Origin: an uncultured Coriobacteriaceae bacterium
GTDB taxonomy: Bacteria > Actinomycetota > Coriobacteriia > Coriobacteriales > Atopobiaceae
Reading direction: 5' to 3'
Assembly (NCBI GenBank): GCA_902778135.1
Contig: CACYWP010000003.1
Coordinates: 148,476-212,475, forward strand
Length of the DNA stretch: 64,000 nt
Shown one piece after another: positions 1 through 8,478 of the stretch. Positions within the stretch are counted from its first letter, which is position 1, and every line of letters starts with the position of its first letter. The position numbers and the translations under genes are program-made. Under the pieces are notes generated by a model. It saw only the letters and a list, made by a program, of their open reading frames with translations, did no database searches and was not told the origin of the DNA.

Positions 1-97
1 CGCATCCGTAGGCACGAGCGCGACACAGCGCGCCACGCGTCTCGACGATGCCCCAGCCCGTGTGGGCGAGGCCCGGATCGATGCCCAAGATGATCAA
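1..97 (-). CDS. ruvC: Crossover junction endodeoxyribonuclease RuvC, N-terminal part (cut by window edge)
   Basis: Only the first 32 codons are inside the window. The translation begins with the RuvC signature IILGIDPGLAHTGWGIVE, which carries the first catalytic Asp (residue 7) of the RNase H-like Holliday-junction resolvase fold. The start is taken as TTG at 97 because no ATG or GTG is available in frame and GGGAGGAGG lies 4 nt upstream. RuvC resolves Holliday junctions together with RuvAB. A LexA-type box at 132-143 suggests its own SOS-controlled promoter, separate from the upstream nadE-like gene. Confidence 0.9.
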   Translation of the reverse strand, partial: MIILGIDPGLAHTGWGIVETRGALCRARAYGC

Positions 98-131
98 GGG
101 GCCTCCTCCCTGGATGCCAGAGCAACAATTA

Positions 132-143
132 GAACGTCCGTTC
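132..143. promoter_or_regulatory. SOS (LexA) box upstream of ruvC
   Basis: GAACGTCCGTTC is a perfect GAAC-N4-GTTC palindrome, the core of the LexA box in Bacillus and actinobacteria. It lies 35 nt upstream of the ruvC start, beside AT-rich -10-like sequence (TAGTATAGA on the minus strand). ruv genes are classical SOS genes, so the location supports the call. No experimental evidence. Confidence 0.7.
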
Positions 144-163
144 TATACTATCACAGACGCCCG

Positions 164-1969
164 TCAGTTTTCCGAGAAAGGTGACATCCATCCCATGGCA
201 TCCACGCCGTGTCCCGCAGGGCCGCCATCCTCGTCATGCGAGGACATCAGGGATGCGAAATCGCTGGGGATGAAGCCTCCCTGCTCGGCAAAGTCGCGCA
301 GCATCGACAGGGTGCCGTCGATGTCGGCGCCCATGGGAGCATGCTCGTCCCCCTCGTGTCCCCGCTGCGACTGGTCGGAGGGAGCCTCTCGCCGTCCCAG
401 CAGGTCAAGCGCAGCCTGCTCCTGGTCGAGATGCGTGTCGTGCCAGCGCACCCCCAGCGGGAAGCGGGCGTCGTCCAGCGTGTGGCTGCTCATGGCCAGC
501 ACCGGCGGCATCGCGCGGCGCATCGGCTCTGCGGAACGCTCGGCACGCAGCACCGCATCGACGAAGCCCACGTCCGCACCATCGGCCGCAAGCTCCACCA
601 GCGGACGGTCGTACTCGATGTAGCCCAGCAGGACCTCGTCGAGGGCCGTCACCTCTCGCTCCGTGGCGATGCGGCGCACCGAGCCGTCGGGCATCGGCAG
701 CCTGAGCACGTCGGCCGAGGCCAAGCGGACGCGACGGAACAGCGGGGAGATGGTGTTGCGGACATGGGCCATGTCCAGGACGTCTGAGCGATAGACGTCG
801 CCAAGCGGACACAGGGTCGCGGCACTGACGGCACCCACACCGACACCGAGGGCCAGCGCCGTCTTGTCCAGGGACGAGAGCACCACCGCATCGTGCTCGC
901 GCGCGAGGGCGGCCAGCTGCAGCTCGTCCAGGTCGCGCGGGTCGAAGTCGCCCAACCTGCCGACGGCGTCGACGTGGTCCACCCGCAGGCGCGCGACGAG
1001 CTCGCGGCAGGACGGGGCGCGACGGCCGGCGGAGGCCCCCACCAGCACGTGCACGTGCAGCGGACCAAGGGCGTCCGAGGCCAACGCCGCCAGGACGAAC
1101 GCGGCCAGCGTGCCGTCCAGGCAGAGCGCCACATCGCTTCTGCCCTGCTTGGTGACGAAGTCGTGTATGCCCAGAGAGACCGCCTGCCATAGGTGGAACG
1201 GCGCGTCGAAGACCTCGGGGGCAAGCGGCGGGACGGGCAGCTCCGGAGCGACGGCCTCGAGGTCGGCGCAGATCAGGGCCTCCTCGAAGGCCGGCGCCGA
1301 GGCGACGAGGTCGCCAGATGGCGCAAGCACGAAGCTGGACCCCGAGAACACCTCGTCACCGTAACCGCCAACGGGAGCGACGCCCGCCAGCCATGCCTGC
1401 ATGGTCCGCGCGTCATCGACGAAGCGCGCGCCCTCCAGGTCGGCTCCCATCGCGCTCGACGGGTCGTCCATCGCAAAGGGATAGCCCGACAGGAACAGCA
1501 CCGCATCGATGTCGTAGTCGTAGTCGTCGAGGTCATCGAGGTCGGCGTGCGAGAGTGCCAGGGCAAAATGCAGGCCACCGAAGTCGAACTCGGGAACGTC
1601 GGAGTCCCTCGAACCCCCCGGGGACGGCTGGCCATGCAGGTGCGACATCATGCGCAGGGGGCGCACCTCGCCATGCTCGACGAGCAGGACCTCGTAGAAC
1701 CCCTCGGCATCTCCCAGATCCATGGGCACCGCAACGATGGCGGGGCAGGCGAGATGCTCCGAGAGCGATGCGACCGCATCGGCAACGTCGCGCATGTACG
1801 AGATGCGGTCGGAAAACGGCACGACATCAACGCCCGCCAGGGCCGCGAGCGGGAAGGCGAGAAGCTCGACTCCCTGCTCGGCGGCCCTGTGGGACTGTGC
1901 CACCATGCGTTCGACCGTCTCGTCGAACGCACCCGGCACGGTGTCTATCTGGGCAATGCCAAGACGCAC
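164..1969 (-). CDS. Glutamine-dependent NAD synthetase-like protein with degenerate active sites
   Basis: The 601-residue protein has the two-domain layout of NadE: an N-terminal carbon-nitrogen hydrolase (about 1-240, with the typical VGGYGDEVFSGSSF and APAFEE stretches) and a C-terminal NAD synthase domain (CPLGDVYRSDVLDMAHV). The catalytic positions look lost. FPE is FPL (39-41), the lysine region reads RMMSHL, the expected ICEDLW region reads ALSHADL (138-144), and the PP-loop SGGIDS reads DGTLAA (285-290). The GTG start follows the superoxide reductase TAA by 3 nt, so the two are co-transcribed. It may be a pseudoenzyme or a strongly diverged synthetase; a true NadE should then exist elsewhere in the genome. 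Confidence 0.75.
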   Translation of the reverse strand: MRLGIAQIDTVPGAFDETVERMVAQSHRAAEQGVELLAFPLAALAGVDVVPFSDRISYMRDVADAVASLSEHLACPAIVAVPMDLGDAEGFYEVLLVEHGEVRPLRMMSHLHGQPSPGGSRDSDVPEFDFGGLHFALALSHADLDDLDDYDYDIDAVLFLSGYPFAMDDPSSAMGADLEGARFVDDARTMQAWLAGVAPVGGYGDEVFSGSSFVLAPSGDLVASAPAFEEALICADLEAVAPELPVPPLAPEVFDAPFHLWQAVSLGIHDFVTKQGRSDVALCLDGTLAAFVLAALASDALGPLHVHVLVGASAGRRAPSCRELVARLRVDHVDAVGRLGDFDPRDLDELQLAALAREHDAVVLSSLDKTALALGVGVGAVSAATLCPLGDVYRSDVLDMAHVRNTISPLFRRVRLASADVLRLPMPDGSVRRIATEREVTALDEVLLGYIEYDRPLVELAADGADVGFVDAVLRAERSAEPMRRAMPPVLAMSSHTLDDARFPLGVRWHDTHLDQEQAALDLLGRREAPSDQSQRGHEGDEHAPMGADIDGTLSMLRDFAEQGGFIPSDFASLMSSHDEDGGPAGHGVDAMGWMSPFSEN

Positions 1970-1972
1970 GGC

Positions 1973-2353
1973 TTAGATGTCCGCCTTGAACAGGCCGTGG
2001 AGGTTGCAGTACTCGTAGACGGTGACGTCCTCGGCGCCGTCGCACGCGAAGGTGGCAACGGGCTCCTCACCGGGCTGGAGCTTCTTGATCTCGATGCGGT
2101 CAGGCGTGGCCAGCGCGACGAACTGGATGTAGTGTGCGTCCAGCATGGGATGGTCGACCTCGCCGATGCGGGCGACGATCTTGCCGTCGGCACGCGTGAC
2201 CGCGGGGACATGCTTCTCGCGGGCGCCGTCGGAGGAGCCCGCCACCAGCTCGGTACAGGGCTCGCCACAGCACTGCGGCGTGCAGGGACCCTCGATGACC
2301 TTCACAAACAGATTGGCGCACTTGTTGCACTTGTAAAACTTGACGTCGGCCAT
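1973..2353 (-). CDS. dfx: Superoxide reductase (desulfoferrodoxin)
   Basis: This 126-residue cytoplasmic iron protein reduces superoxide to peroxide in anaerobes. The N-terminal desulforedoxin-type FeCys4 centre is visible (Cys9, Cys12, Cys28, Cys29). The catalytic FeHis4Cys centre is complete: EKHVP (Glu47, His48), HPM (His68), HYI (His74), and EYCNLHGL (Cys116, His119). The ATG at 2353 has AGGAG at the right distance. It is the first gene of a two-gene unit with the NAD-synthetase-like gene. A TACAAT -10-like hexamer lies at 2406-2411 on the minus strand. Confidence in the function is high. Confidence 0.93.
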   Translation of the reverse strand: MADVKFYKCNKCANLFVKVIEGPCTPQCCGEPCTELVAGSSDGAREKHVPAVTRADGKIVARIGEVDHPMLDAHYIQFVALATPDRIEIKKLQPGEEPVATFACDGAEDVTVYEYCNLHGLFKADI

Positions 2354-2625
2354 GGTGGCTCTCCTTTCACGGAACCTCTCCTGGGCACAAGGCCTGATAC
2401 GCTCTATTGTAGCCATCGCGGCAGGCAAGGACAGGCCCCATTCGCACGGGCCAAGGAACATGCCGAGCATGCGTGCAATGAGGAAGGGAACCCCGGGGCC
2501 CTCAGTCGCCCGTGAGCTCTCCTAGCCGGAACGGAGTCCCGCCCTCTCGCTGGCTGGACGCAGGGCCCTCCCCCACCGCATGCGCCGGACGCGCTACCAT
2601 AGTCTCCAGACCAAGGAGACATGAC

Positions 2626-3564
2626 ATGGGCAAAGCCGCAGGCAAGACCTTCAAGAGCATCGAGGAGCAGGTGGCCCTGCTGCAGGCGCGCGGCGTCGCG
2701 ACCGATGCCGAAACGCCTTCGGTGCTGCTGCGCGAGGGATACTACGCCGTCGTCAATGGTTATGGCAAGGCCTTCCTCGACCCGGCAGCCACCGCTGCCG
2801 CATCCGACGACCGCTACCTCGAAGGAACGACCTTCGACCAGATCTACCAGCTCTTCCTCTTCGACCGCGAGCTGCGGGCACTGACCTTCCGGGCCGTCAT
2901 GAGCGTCGAGTGCACGTTGCGCTCCATCCTCTCCCACACCTTCTGCGAGCACCATCCCAAGACCGAGGCCTACCTGCGACGCGGCTGCTATGCCCAGCAG
3001 AGCGAGTACCTGCGCGGCAGCGACGGCTACGACGGCGACCTCACCTGGATGATCAACACCCTTGAGCACCACGCGCGCGGCCACACCAGCGACGAGCGCG
3101 ACGACGAGCCGCACGACGGGCAGCAGGTCGCCTGGTATCGCGAGCACTACCACGAGGTCCCGCTCTGGGTGCTGTTCTCCGACCTCACCTTTGGCAACCT
3201 GCGCTACTTCTTCGCCCTGATGAAGCGCAACGAGCAGCGCATCGTCTGCCAGCGCATGCGCGAGACCTGCGGCACGACCAGCGCCGGCAAGACGCTCTCG
3301 CCCGCAGGCATGCTGCACGACCTGGAGACGCTCGGCCAGCTGCGCAACGACTGCGCGCACGAGGAGCGCATCTACGATGCGACCTATGGCGCCGACGAGG
3401 CCACCTACCAGCAGGTTCTGTCAACGCTCGTCGCCTATCTGGGCGAGTGGGACGAGGCGCGGCTGCTGGAGGGCGTCCGGCGGCTCTCGCTGCGGACCGC
3501 CCGACTGACGCCGGCCGTCGCCCCCATCCTCGCGGCGAGGGGATTCGAGATCGTCGGATCCTAG
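2626..3564 (+). CDS. Abi_2 (AbiD/AbiF) family protein with HEPN-type RNase motif
   Basis: The 312-residue protein matches the abortive-infection Abi_2 family: N-terminal KSIEEQVALLQARG, a central YQLFLFDRELRALT block, and WVLFSDLTFGNL. The motif RNDCAH (240-245) fits the HEPN RxxxxH ribonuclease signature. Family members stop phage growth, in studied cases by RNA cleavage. ATG at 2626 is preferred because AAGGAG ends 8 nt upstream; an overlapping ATG at 2621 is out of frame. It stands alone on the plus strand between two minus-strand units, as expected of a mobile defence gene. No antitoxin partner is visible. Confidence 0.8.
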   Translation: MGKAAGKTFKSIEEQVALLQARGVATDAETPSVLLREGYYAVVNGYGKAFLDPAATAAASDDRYLEGTTFDQIYQLFLFDRELRALTFRAVMSVECTLRSILSHTFCEHHPKTEAYLRRGCYAQQSEYLRGSDGYDGDLTWMINTLEHHARGHTSDERDDEPHDGQQVAWYREHYHEVPLWVLFSDLTFGNLRYFFALMKRNEQRIVCQRMRETCGTTSAGKTLSPAGMLHDLETLGQLRNDCAHEERIYDATYGADEATYQQVLSTLVAYLGEWDEARLLEGVRRLSLRTARLTPAVAPILAARGFEIVGS

Positions 3565-3583
3565 CCACGCCCAGCCACCAACG

Positions 3584-6500
3584 CTACGCGTAGGCGACAT
3601 GCCCCTCCTGGCCGATGAGGTCCACCACCTCGGCCTTCAGCAGGACATTGCGCGCGTCCACCCTCGTCGGCAGCTCCATGCGCATCGTGTTGCCCGACGC
3701 CTCCTGCACCAGCAGCTCGACACGGTCCATGCCCGCATAGCGGCCAAAGATCGCGTTGAGGTTCTGCATGCGGTCGTAGGACAGCATGCGCGGTGTCATG
3801 AACACCTCGAACACCCTGGGCTTGTTGGTGCGGTCCGACAGCTCGATCGCCTGGATGTCCTGGCAGATGATCTGGTTGCCCCGGTCCGAGCGCTCAAGCT
3901 TGCCCGACACGCGGACGAAGACGTTGCCGACGGTCTCGCCGGTCTCCTGGTCGATCTCGCCCGCAAGCGTCGCGGCGCACTGCTTGTAGAGCTTGGGGAA
4001 CACGACCAGCGTTATCTCGCCCTCCATGTCCTCCAGCGTCACGATGGCCATGTTGTCGCCGTTCTTGGTGGTCTTCTTGGCCACCGCGGTGACCATGCCC
4101 GCCAGGCGGATCGGCTTGCCCTCGGGCACGCGGTAGCGTGTCGATGAGGTGCCGGTCGCGGGGTTCAGGTACTCCTCGCTGACTTCGATGTCGCTGATTA
4201 GGTAGTCGCGCGCCTTCGACAGCGCGTACTCGTACGGGCGCAGCGGATGGTCCGAGACGTAGATGCCCAGCACGTCGTGCTCCTGGGCGAGCTTGATCGA
4301 ACGGTCCCACTCGATACCGTCGGGGGCAGGCACGTCGTTCTCGAAACCCGACCCGGCGACGTCGGCGAACAGGTCGAAGAGCGAGCTCTGGCCCGCGGCG
4401 CGGTCCTTCTGCCGCTTGGCCGCCGCATCGATGATGTTCTCCGGGTTGTTCTTGTCGACGAAGTGCATCATCTGCATGCGGGTGTAACCGGTCGAATCGA
4501 AGGCTCCGCTCTTGATGAGCGCCTCGACCACGCGACGGTTCGCCTGGCTGGAATCCACACGCTCGACGAAGTCGTGCAGGGTCTTGAACGGGCCGCCCTC
4601 GTCGCGCTCGGCCATGATGGCCTCGCCGACGCCGGCACCCACGCCGCGGATGCCCGCAAAGCCGAAGCGGATGCCCTCGGCAGTCGCCGTGAAGTCCCTA
4701 CCGCTCTCGTTGATGTCGGGTGGCAGGACCTCGATGCCCTCGTGCCGGCATGACGTGACGTAGTGGACGATCTTCTCGGTCTTGCCCATGTAGCTGGTGA
4801 GGACCGATGCCATGTACTCCTTGGGGAAGTAGGCCTTCAGCCAGGCGGTCTGCATGACCAGGATGGCGTAGCCCGCCGAGTGCGACTTGTTGAAGGCGTA
4901 CGAGGCGAACTCCAGCACGTCGTTCCAGATCCTGTCCGCGATCTCGTACGAGTAGTCGTTTGCCTGGGCACCGTTCATCCAGTGGTCGCGGATGGTCTCG
5001 TCCTTGCCATCCTCCCAATGGAAGACCTCGCTGGTGAGCATCTTGATCTTCTTCTTGGCCACCGGCTTGCGGATGCGCGAGTCCGACTCGCCCGCCGAGA
5101 ACCCGCACATCTTCATCGAGATCTGCATGACCTGCTCCTGATAGACCATGGTGCCATAGGTCTCCTCCAGGATGTCGGACAGGCGGTTGTCGTAGAAGGC
5201 GACCTGCTTGCGGTGGTTCATGCGGTCGATGTAGTCGCTGACCATGCCGGCGCCGAGGGGGCCGGGGCGATAGAGGGCGATGAGGGCCACCACGTGCTTG
5301 AACTCGCGTGGCTGCATGCCCTTGATCGTTGCCGTCATGCCCGCGGACTCGATCTGGAAGACGCCGGCGGTGTGCCCGCGCCCCATGAGGGCGAAGATCT
5401 CGGAGTCGCCAAAGGGAATCTTGTCGACGTCGATGTCCACGCACGTCGCCCCTGGCTTTATGGTGCCACGCACGGCGTCGGGCATGCGGTCGATATCGCT
5501 TGCGTTGGGGTAGTTGGCCCGGATGTTTGCCAGGGTCTTGGAAATGACGGTCAGTGTGCGCAGGCCCAGGAAGTCCATCTTCAGCAGGCCCATGTCGGCG
5601 ACCGAGTGGCCCTCATACTGGGTGATCTCGACGCCGCCCTTGGTGTCCAGCTTGGTCGGGACGTGGTCGTTGACGGGCGTGGGAGTGATCAGCACCGCAC
5701 AGGCGTGCACGCCCTCGCCACGCGTCTTGCCCTCGATGGCCAGAGCCGCGTCGATGATGCGATGGGCATCGGCGTCGCGCTGGTAGGCCTCGGCGAAGTC
5801 GGGGCTGTAGAGGTCCTCCTTGCCCTGGGTCTTCTCCAGCACGAACTTGAGCTTGGCCTTGGGGTCGTTGGAGATCATCTTCGACAGGCGCTGGCCCATG
5901 TACACCGGGAAGCCCAACACGCGGTTGGCGTCGTTGATGGCCTGCTTGGCCTTGATGGTCGAGTAGGTGATGACGTGGCTGACGCGGTCGGAGCCATAGA
6001 GCTCGCGTACGTGCTGGATGACCTCCAGCCGTCGTTCATCGTCGAAGTCCATGTCGATATCGGGCATCTCGGAGCGCTCCACCGACAGGAATCGCTCGAA
6101 CATCAGGCCGTTCTCCAGTGGGTCGAAGGTCGTGATGTCCATCGCGTAGGCGACGATGGCGCCTGCCGCACTGCCACGGCCCGGACCCACGCCGATGCCG
6201 TTCTCCTTCGCCCAGCGCACGTACTCCTGCACGATGAGGAAGTAGTCCGCGAAGCCCTTGGTGCAGATGACGTCGTACTCGTACTCGAAGCGCTCCAGCA
6301 CGTTGACGCCGCCGATGGTCAGGTTGCGCCAGTCGTCGCCATAGCGACGGGCCAGACCCTGCTCGCACTCCTTGCGGAAGCGCTCCTCGGAGGTCTCCCC
6401 CTCCTTCAGGCCAGGGAACTTGGGCAGGTACATGTGCGTCCAGTCCAGCTCGTACTGGCACTTGTCCGCGACCTCCAGCGTGTTGTCGCAGGCTTCCGGG

Positions 6501-7495
6501 ATCCATGAGAAGAGGGAGCGCATCTCCTCCTCGCTCTTCAGGTAGAACTCGGTGCCCTCCATGTGCTTGCGGTTGGTGTTGTCCAGCTGGTCGGCCGTGC
6601 CGATGCAGCTGATGATGTCCTGGGTGGGGGCGTCCTCGCGCGTGAGGTAGTGGAAGTCGTTGGTAGCGACAACCTTGATGTTCAGCTTGCGGGCCAGCTT
6701 GACCAGCTGCTCGTCGAGGGTGCGGTCGTTCAGGCCGCCACGGAACTCCAAGCCGTGGTCCTGAATCTCCATGTAGAAGTCCTCGCCGAAGATGCCCTGG
6801 TAGATGCGGGCCCAACGTTCCGCCTCGTCGAAGTTGCCATCGAGGATGTTCTGCTGGATGATGCCCTGGACGCAGGCGCTCTGGCAGATGATGCCCTCGT
6901 GGTACTCCTGCAGCATGGCCAGCGTGGTGCGCGGCTTGTAGTAGAACATCTCGTTTGCGGCCTTGGACATCATCTTCATCAGGTTGACGTAGCCGGTCTC
7001 GTTCTTGGCCAGCAGGATGAGGTGGTAGCGACGCTGGCGCGTGCCCTTCTCGATGGTGTCGTCGGTGATGAAGTAGGCCTCGCAGCCGAAGATCGGCTTG
7101 ATGATGGGGGCGGGACGGCATGCGTCGACCGCGGCAAGGGCAGCGTCGCGGTTCGCCTCGCCACCAGTGGCCTGCCATGCCGCGACGTCACGCTGCCACT
7201 GGGCATGGACGCGGTCGTGCGGACCCGCATCGGGCGCATCCGGGGCAGGCTCCTCCAACTCCCAGCCCTTCTGGAAGCACTCGCGGTCGTGGGACCACTG
7301 CTTGTAGTCCGCGGCGCCACCGTTGTACTTGCGGCACTCGAGGTCGAAGTTGGGAACGCCGAACATGTAGCCATGGTCGGTGAGGGCGATGGCGGGCATA
7401 CCCAGGTCGACGGCGCGCCTGACCATGTCGGGAATCGGCGTGGCACCATCGAGGATGGAGAAGTCCGAGTGGTTGTGCAGGTGGACGAATGCCAT
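3584..7495 (-). CDS. dnaE: DNA polymerase III subunit alpha
   Basis: The 1,303-residue replicative polymerase starts with a PHP domain (FVHLHNHSDFSILDG at 3-17). The palm-domain catalytic acidic motif PDIDMDFDD lies near residue 480, followed by the fingers (LGLRTLTVISKT, KSHSAGYAIL), tandem HhH, and a C-terminal OB fold. The PHP domain carries an insertion of about 80 residues (roughly 55-135) rich in Ala, Asp and Gln compared with E. coli DnaE. ATG at 7495 follows AAAGGTG. The gene converges on the Abi gene with a 19-bp gap. It is a single-gene unit. Confidence 0.97.
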   Translation of the reverse strand: MAFVHLHNHSDFSILDGATPIPDMVRRAVDLGMPAIALTDHGYMFGVPNFDLECRKYNGGAADYKQWSHDRECFQKGWELEEPAPDAPDAGPHDRVHAQWQRDVAAWQATGGEANRDAALAAVDACRPAPIIKPIFGCEAYFITDDTIEKGTRQRRYHLILLAKNETGYVNLMKMMSKAANEMFYYKPRTTLAMLQEYHEGIICQSACVQGIIQQNILDGNFDEAERWARIYQGIFGEDFYMEIQDHGLEFRGGLNDRTLDEQLVKLARKLNIKVVATNDFHYLTREDAPTQDIISCIGTADQLDNTNRKHMEGTEFYLKSEEEMRSLFSWIPEACDNTLEVADKCQYELDWTHMYLPKFPGLKEGETSEERFRKECEQGLARRYGDDWRNLTIGGVNVLERFEYEYDVICTKGFADYFLIVQEYVRWAKENGIGVGPGRGSAAGAIVAYAMDITTFDPLENGLMFERFLSVERSEMPDIDMDFDDERRLEVIQHVRELYGSDRVSHVITYSTIKAKQAINDANRVLGFPVYMGQRLSKMISNDPKAKLKFVLEKTQGKEDLYSPDFAEAYQRDADAHRIIDAALAIEGKTRGEGVHACAVLITPTPVNDHVPTKLDTKGGVEITQYEGHSVADMGLLKMDFLGLRTLTVISKTLANIRANYPNASDIDRMPDAVRGTIKPGATCVDIDVDKIPFGDSEIFALMGRGHTAGVFQIESAGMTATIKGMQPREFKHVVALIALYRPGPLGAGMVSDYIDRMNHRKQVAFYDNRLSDILEETYGTMVYQEQVMQISMKMCGFSAGESDSRIRKPVAKKKIKMLTSEVFHWEDGKDETIRDHWMNGAQANDYSYEIADRIWNDVLEFASYAFNKSHSAGYAILVMQTAWLKAYFPKEYMASVLTSYMGKTEKIVHYVTSCRHEGIEVLPPDINESGRDFTATAEGIRFGFAGIRGVGAGVGEAIMAERDEGGPFKTLHDFVERVDSSQANRRVVEALIKSGAFDSTGYTRMQMMHFVDKNNPENIIDAAAKRQKDRAAGQSSLFDLFADVAGSGFENDVPAPDGIEWDRSIKLAQEHDVLGIYVSDHPLRPYEYALSKARDYLISDIEVSEEYLNPATGTSSTRYRVPEGKPIRLAGMVTAVAKKTTKNGDNMAIVTLEDMEGEITLVVFPKLYKQCAATLAGEIDQETGETVGNVFVRVSGKLERSDRGNQIICQDIQAIELSDRTNKPRVFEVFMTPRMLSYDRMQNLNAIFGRYAGMDRVELLVQEASGNTMRMELPTRVDARNVLLKAEVVDLIGQEGHVAYA

Positions 7496-7623
7496 GGGGC
7501 ACCTTTCGCGCGTGGTTTCAGGGGTCCATTCTAGCCGAGCCATACGACGCAAATGGTCCCGCTCCCCCGATGGCGCGAAGTGGCGACAGCTTGTTCGGTT
7601 GGCAGGTGGAGTGCGGCAGACGA

Positions 7624-7661
7624 ACGCTCCCCGGGACGCCTTCGCACGCCCCGGGGAGCGT
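7624..7661 (-). terminator. Hairpin terminator between DUF4012-like gene and dnaE
   Basis: ACGCTCCCCGGG (7624-7635) pairs with CCCGGGGAGCGT around an 11-14-nt loop, downstream of the minus-strand gene ending at 7692. The following T content is poor, so Rho-independent action is less certain than the hairpin itself. Confidence 0.55.
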
Positions 7662-7691
7662 CAGGACCGACGGTATGACGGCGTCTGGAGC

Positions 7692-8384
7692 CTAGCCCTC
7701 TCCCCCGGTCAGCGAGGACAGGGTGGAGGACACGCCGACGACCAGGTCGATGGCACCCCCGAACTGGTCAAAGGTCGTGTTGGCCGAGTCCAGCGTCTCG
7801 CGCAGCCGGGAAGTCCACTCGTTCAGCATCCCAAAGTGGGACTCGGGCAGCGCCAGCGCCTGGGCGTTGCAGTCGTCGATGACCGCGCCGGCCGTCTGCA
7901 GCGTGTTGGCAAGGCTCGCCAGCTGCTCGAGCTTGGTGGGAATCTTGTTCAGGTCGATGACGCCGTCCTCTATGACCCCGTCACGCGCCAGCTCGTCCCA
8001 ACCGTCCAGCACCGGCAGCACCGCATCGTCGGCAAGGCTGCCAGAGATGGATCCGATGGAGCGCATGGTGCTCACGTCCCCTCCCAGCACGGGAATGCGG
8101 GAGGCGATGTCCCATTGGGTTCCCTGCAGCTCGGTGGCCGCCTGGCTGGTCAGCGATGCGGCCGTGCGGGCGTCCGCAAGCGCCGTCGAATAGTCCTGCG
8201 CCTCGATGTTCGCGCTCATGCTGTCATAGGAGCTCAGCGCGCCGTCGAACAGCTCGCCGACGCGTTTGACGGACAGTCCCAGCCATGCGCCAAAGCCGAT
8301 TGCCGCGACCAGGAGGACCAGCAGGATGAACCTCACGAAGCCGAAGCGCTTCTTCTTGGGCAGTTCCTCGAACTCGTAGCTCAT
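7692..8384 (-). CDS. Single-pass membrane protein, DUF4012-like
   Basis: This 230-residue protein has a Lys-rich cytoplasmic N-terminus (PKKKRFGF), one transmembrane helix (about 19-40), and an extracytoplasmic helical domain. The segment RIPVLGGDVSTMRSIGSISG resembles the N-terminal region of actinobacterial DUF4012 proteins, which are normally around 600 residues, so this is a short form. It contains few hydrophobic clusters after the helix. ATG at 8384 has GAGAGGGG upstream. Function unknown. It sits between dnaE and addA but has its own terminator. Confidence 0.55.
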   Translation of the reverse strand: MSYEFEELPKKKRFGFVRFILLVLLVAAIGFGAWLGLSVKRVGELFDGALSSYDSMSANIEAQDYSTALADARTAASLTSQAATELQGTQWDIASRIPVLGGDVSTMRSIGSISGSLADDAVLPVLDGWDELARDGVIEDGVIDLNKIPTKLEQLASLANTLQTAGAVIDDCNAQALALPESHFGMLNEWTSRLRETLDSANTTFDQFGGAIDLVVGVSSTLSSLTGGEG

Positions 8385-8478
8385 TGCAACCCCTCTCTTG
8401 TGGCCATGCGCGTCGATGCGCAACCCCAGTAACCACAGGGTACCCATTGTGGGGGACGCCCAACGCGGTCTGGGCAGG

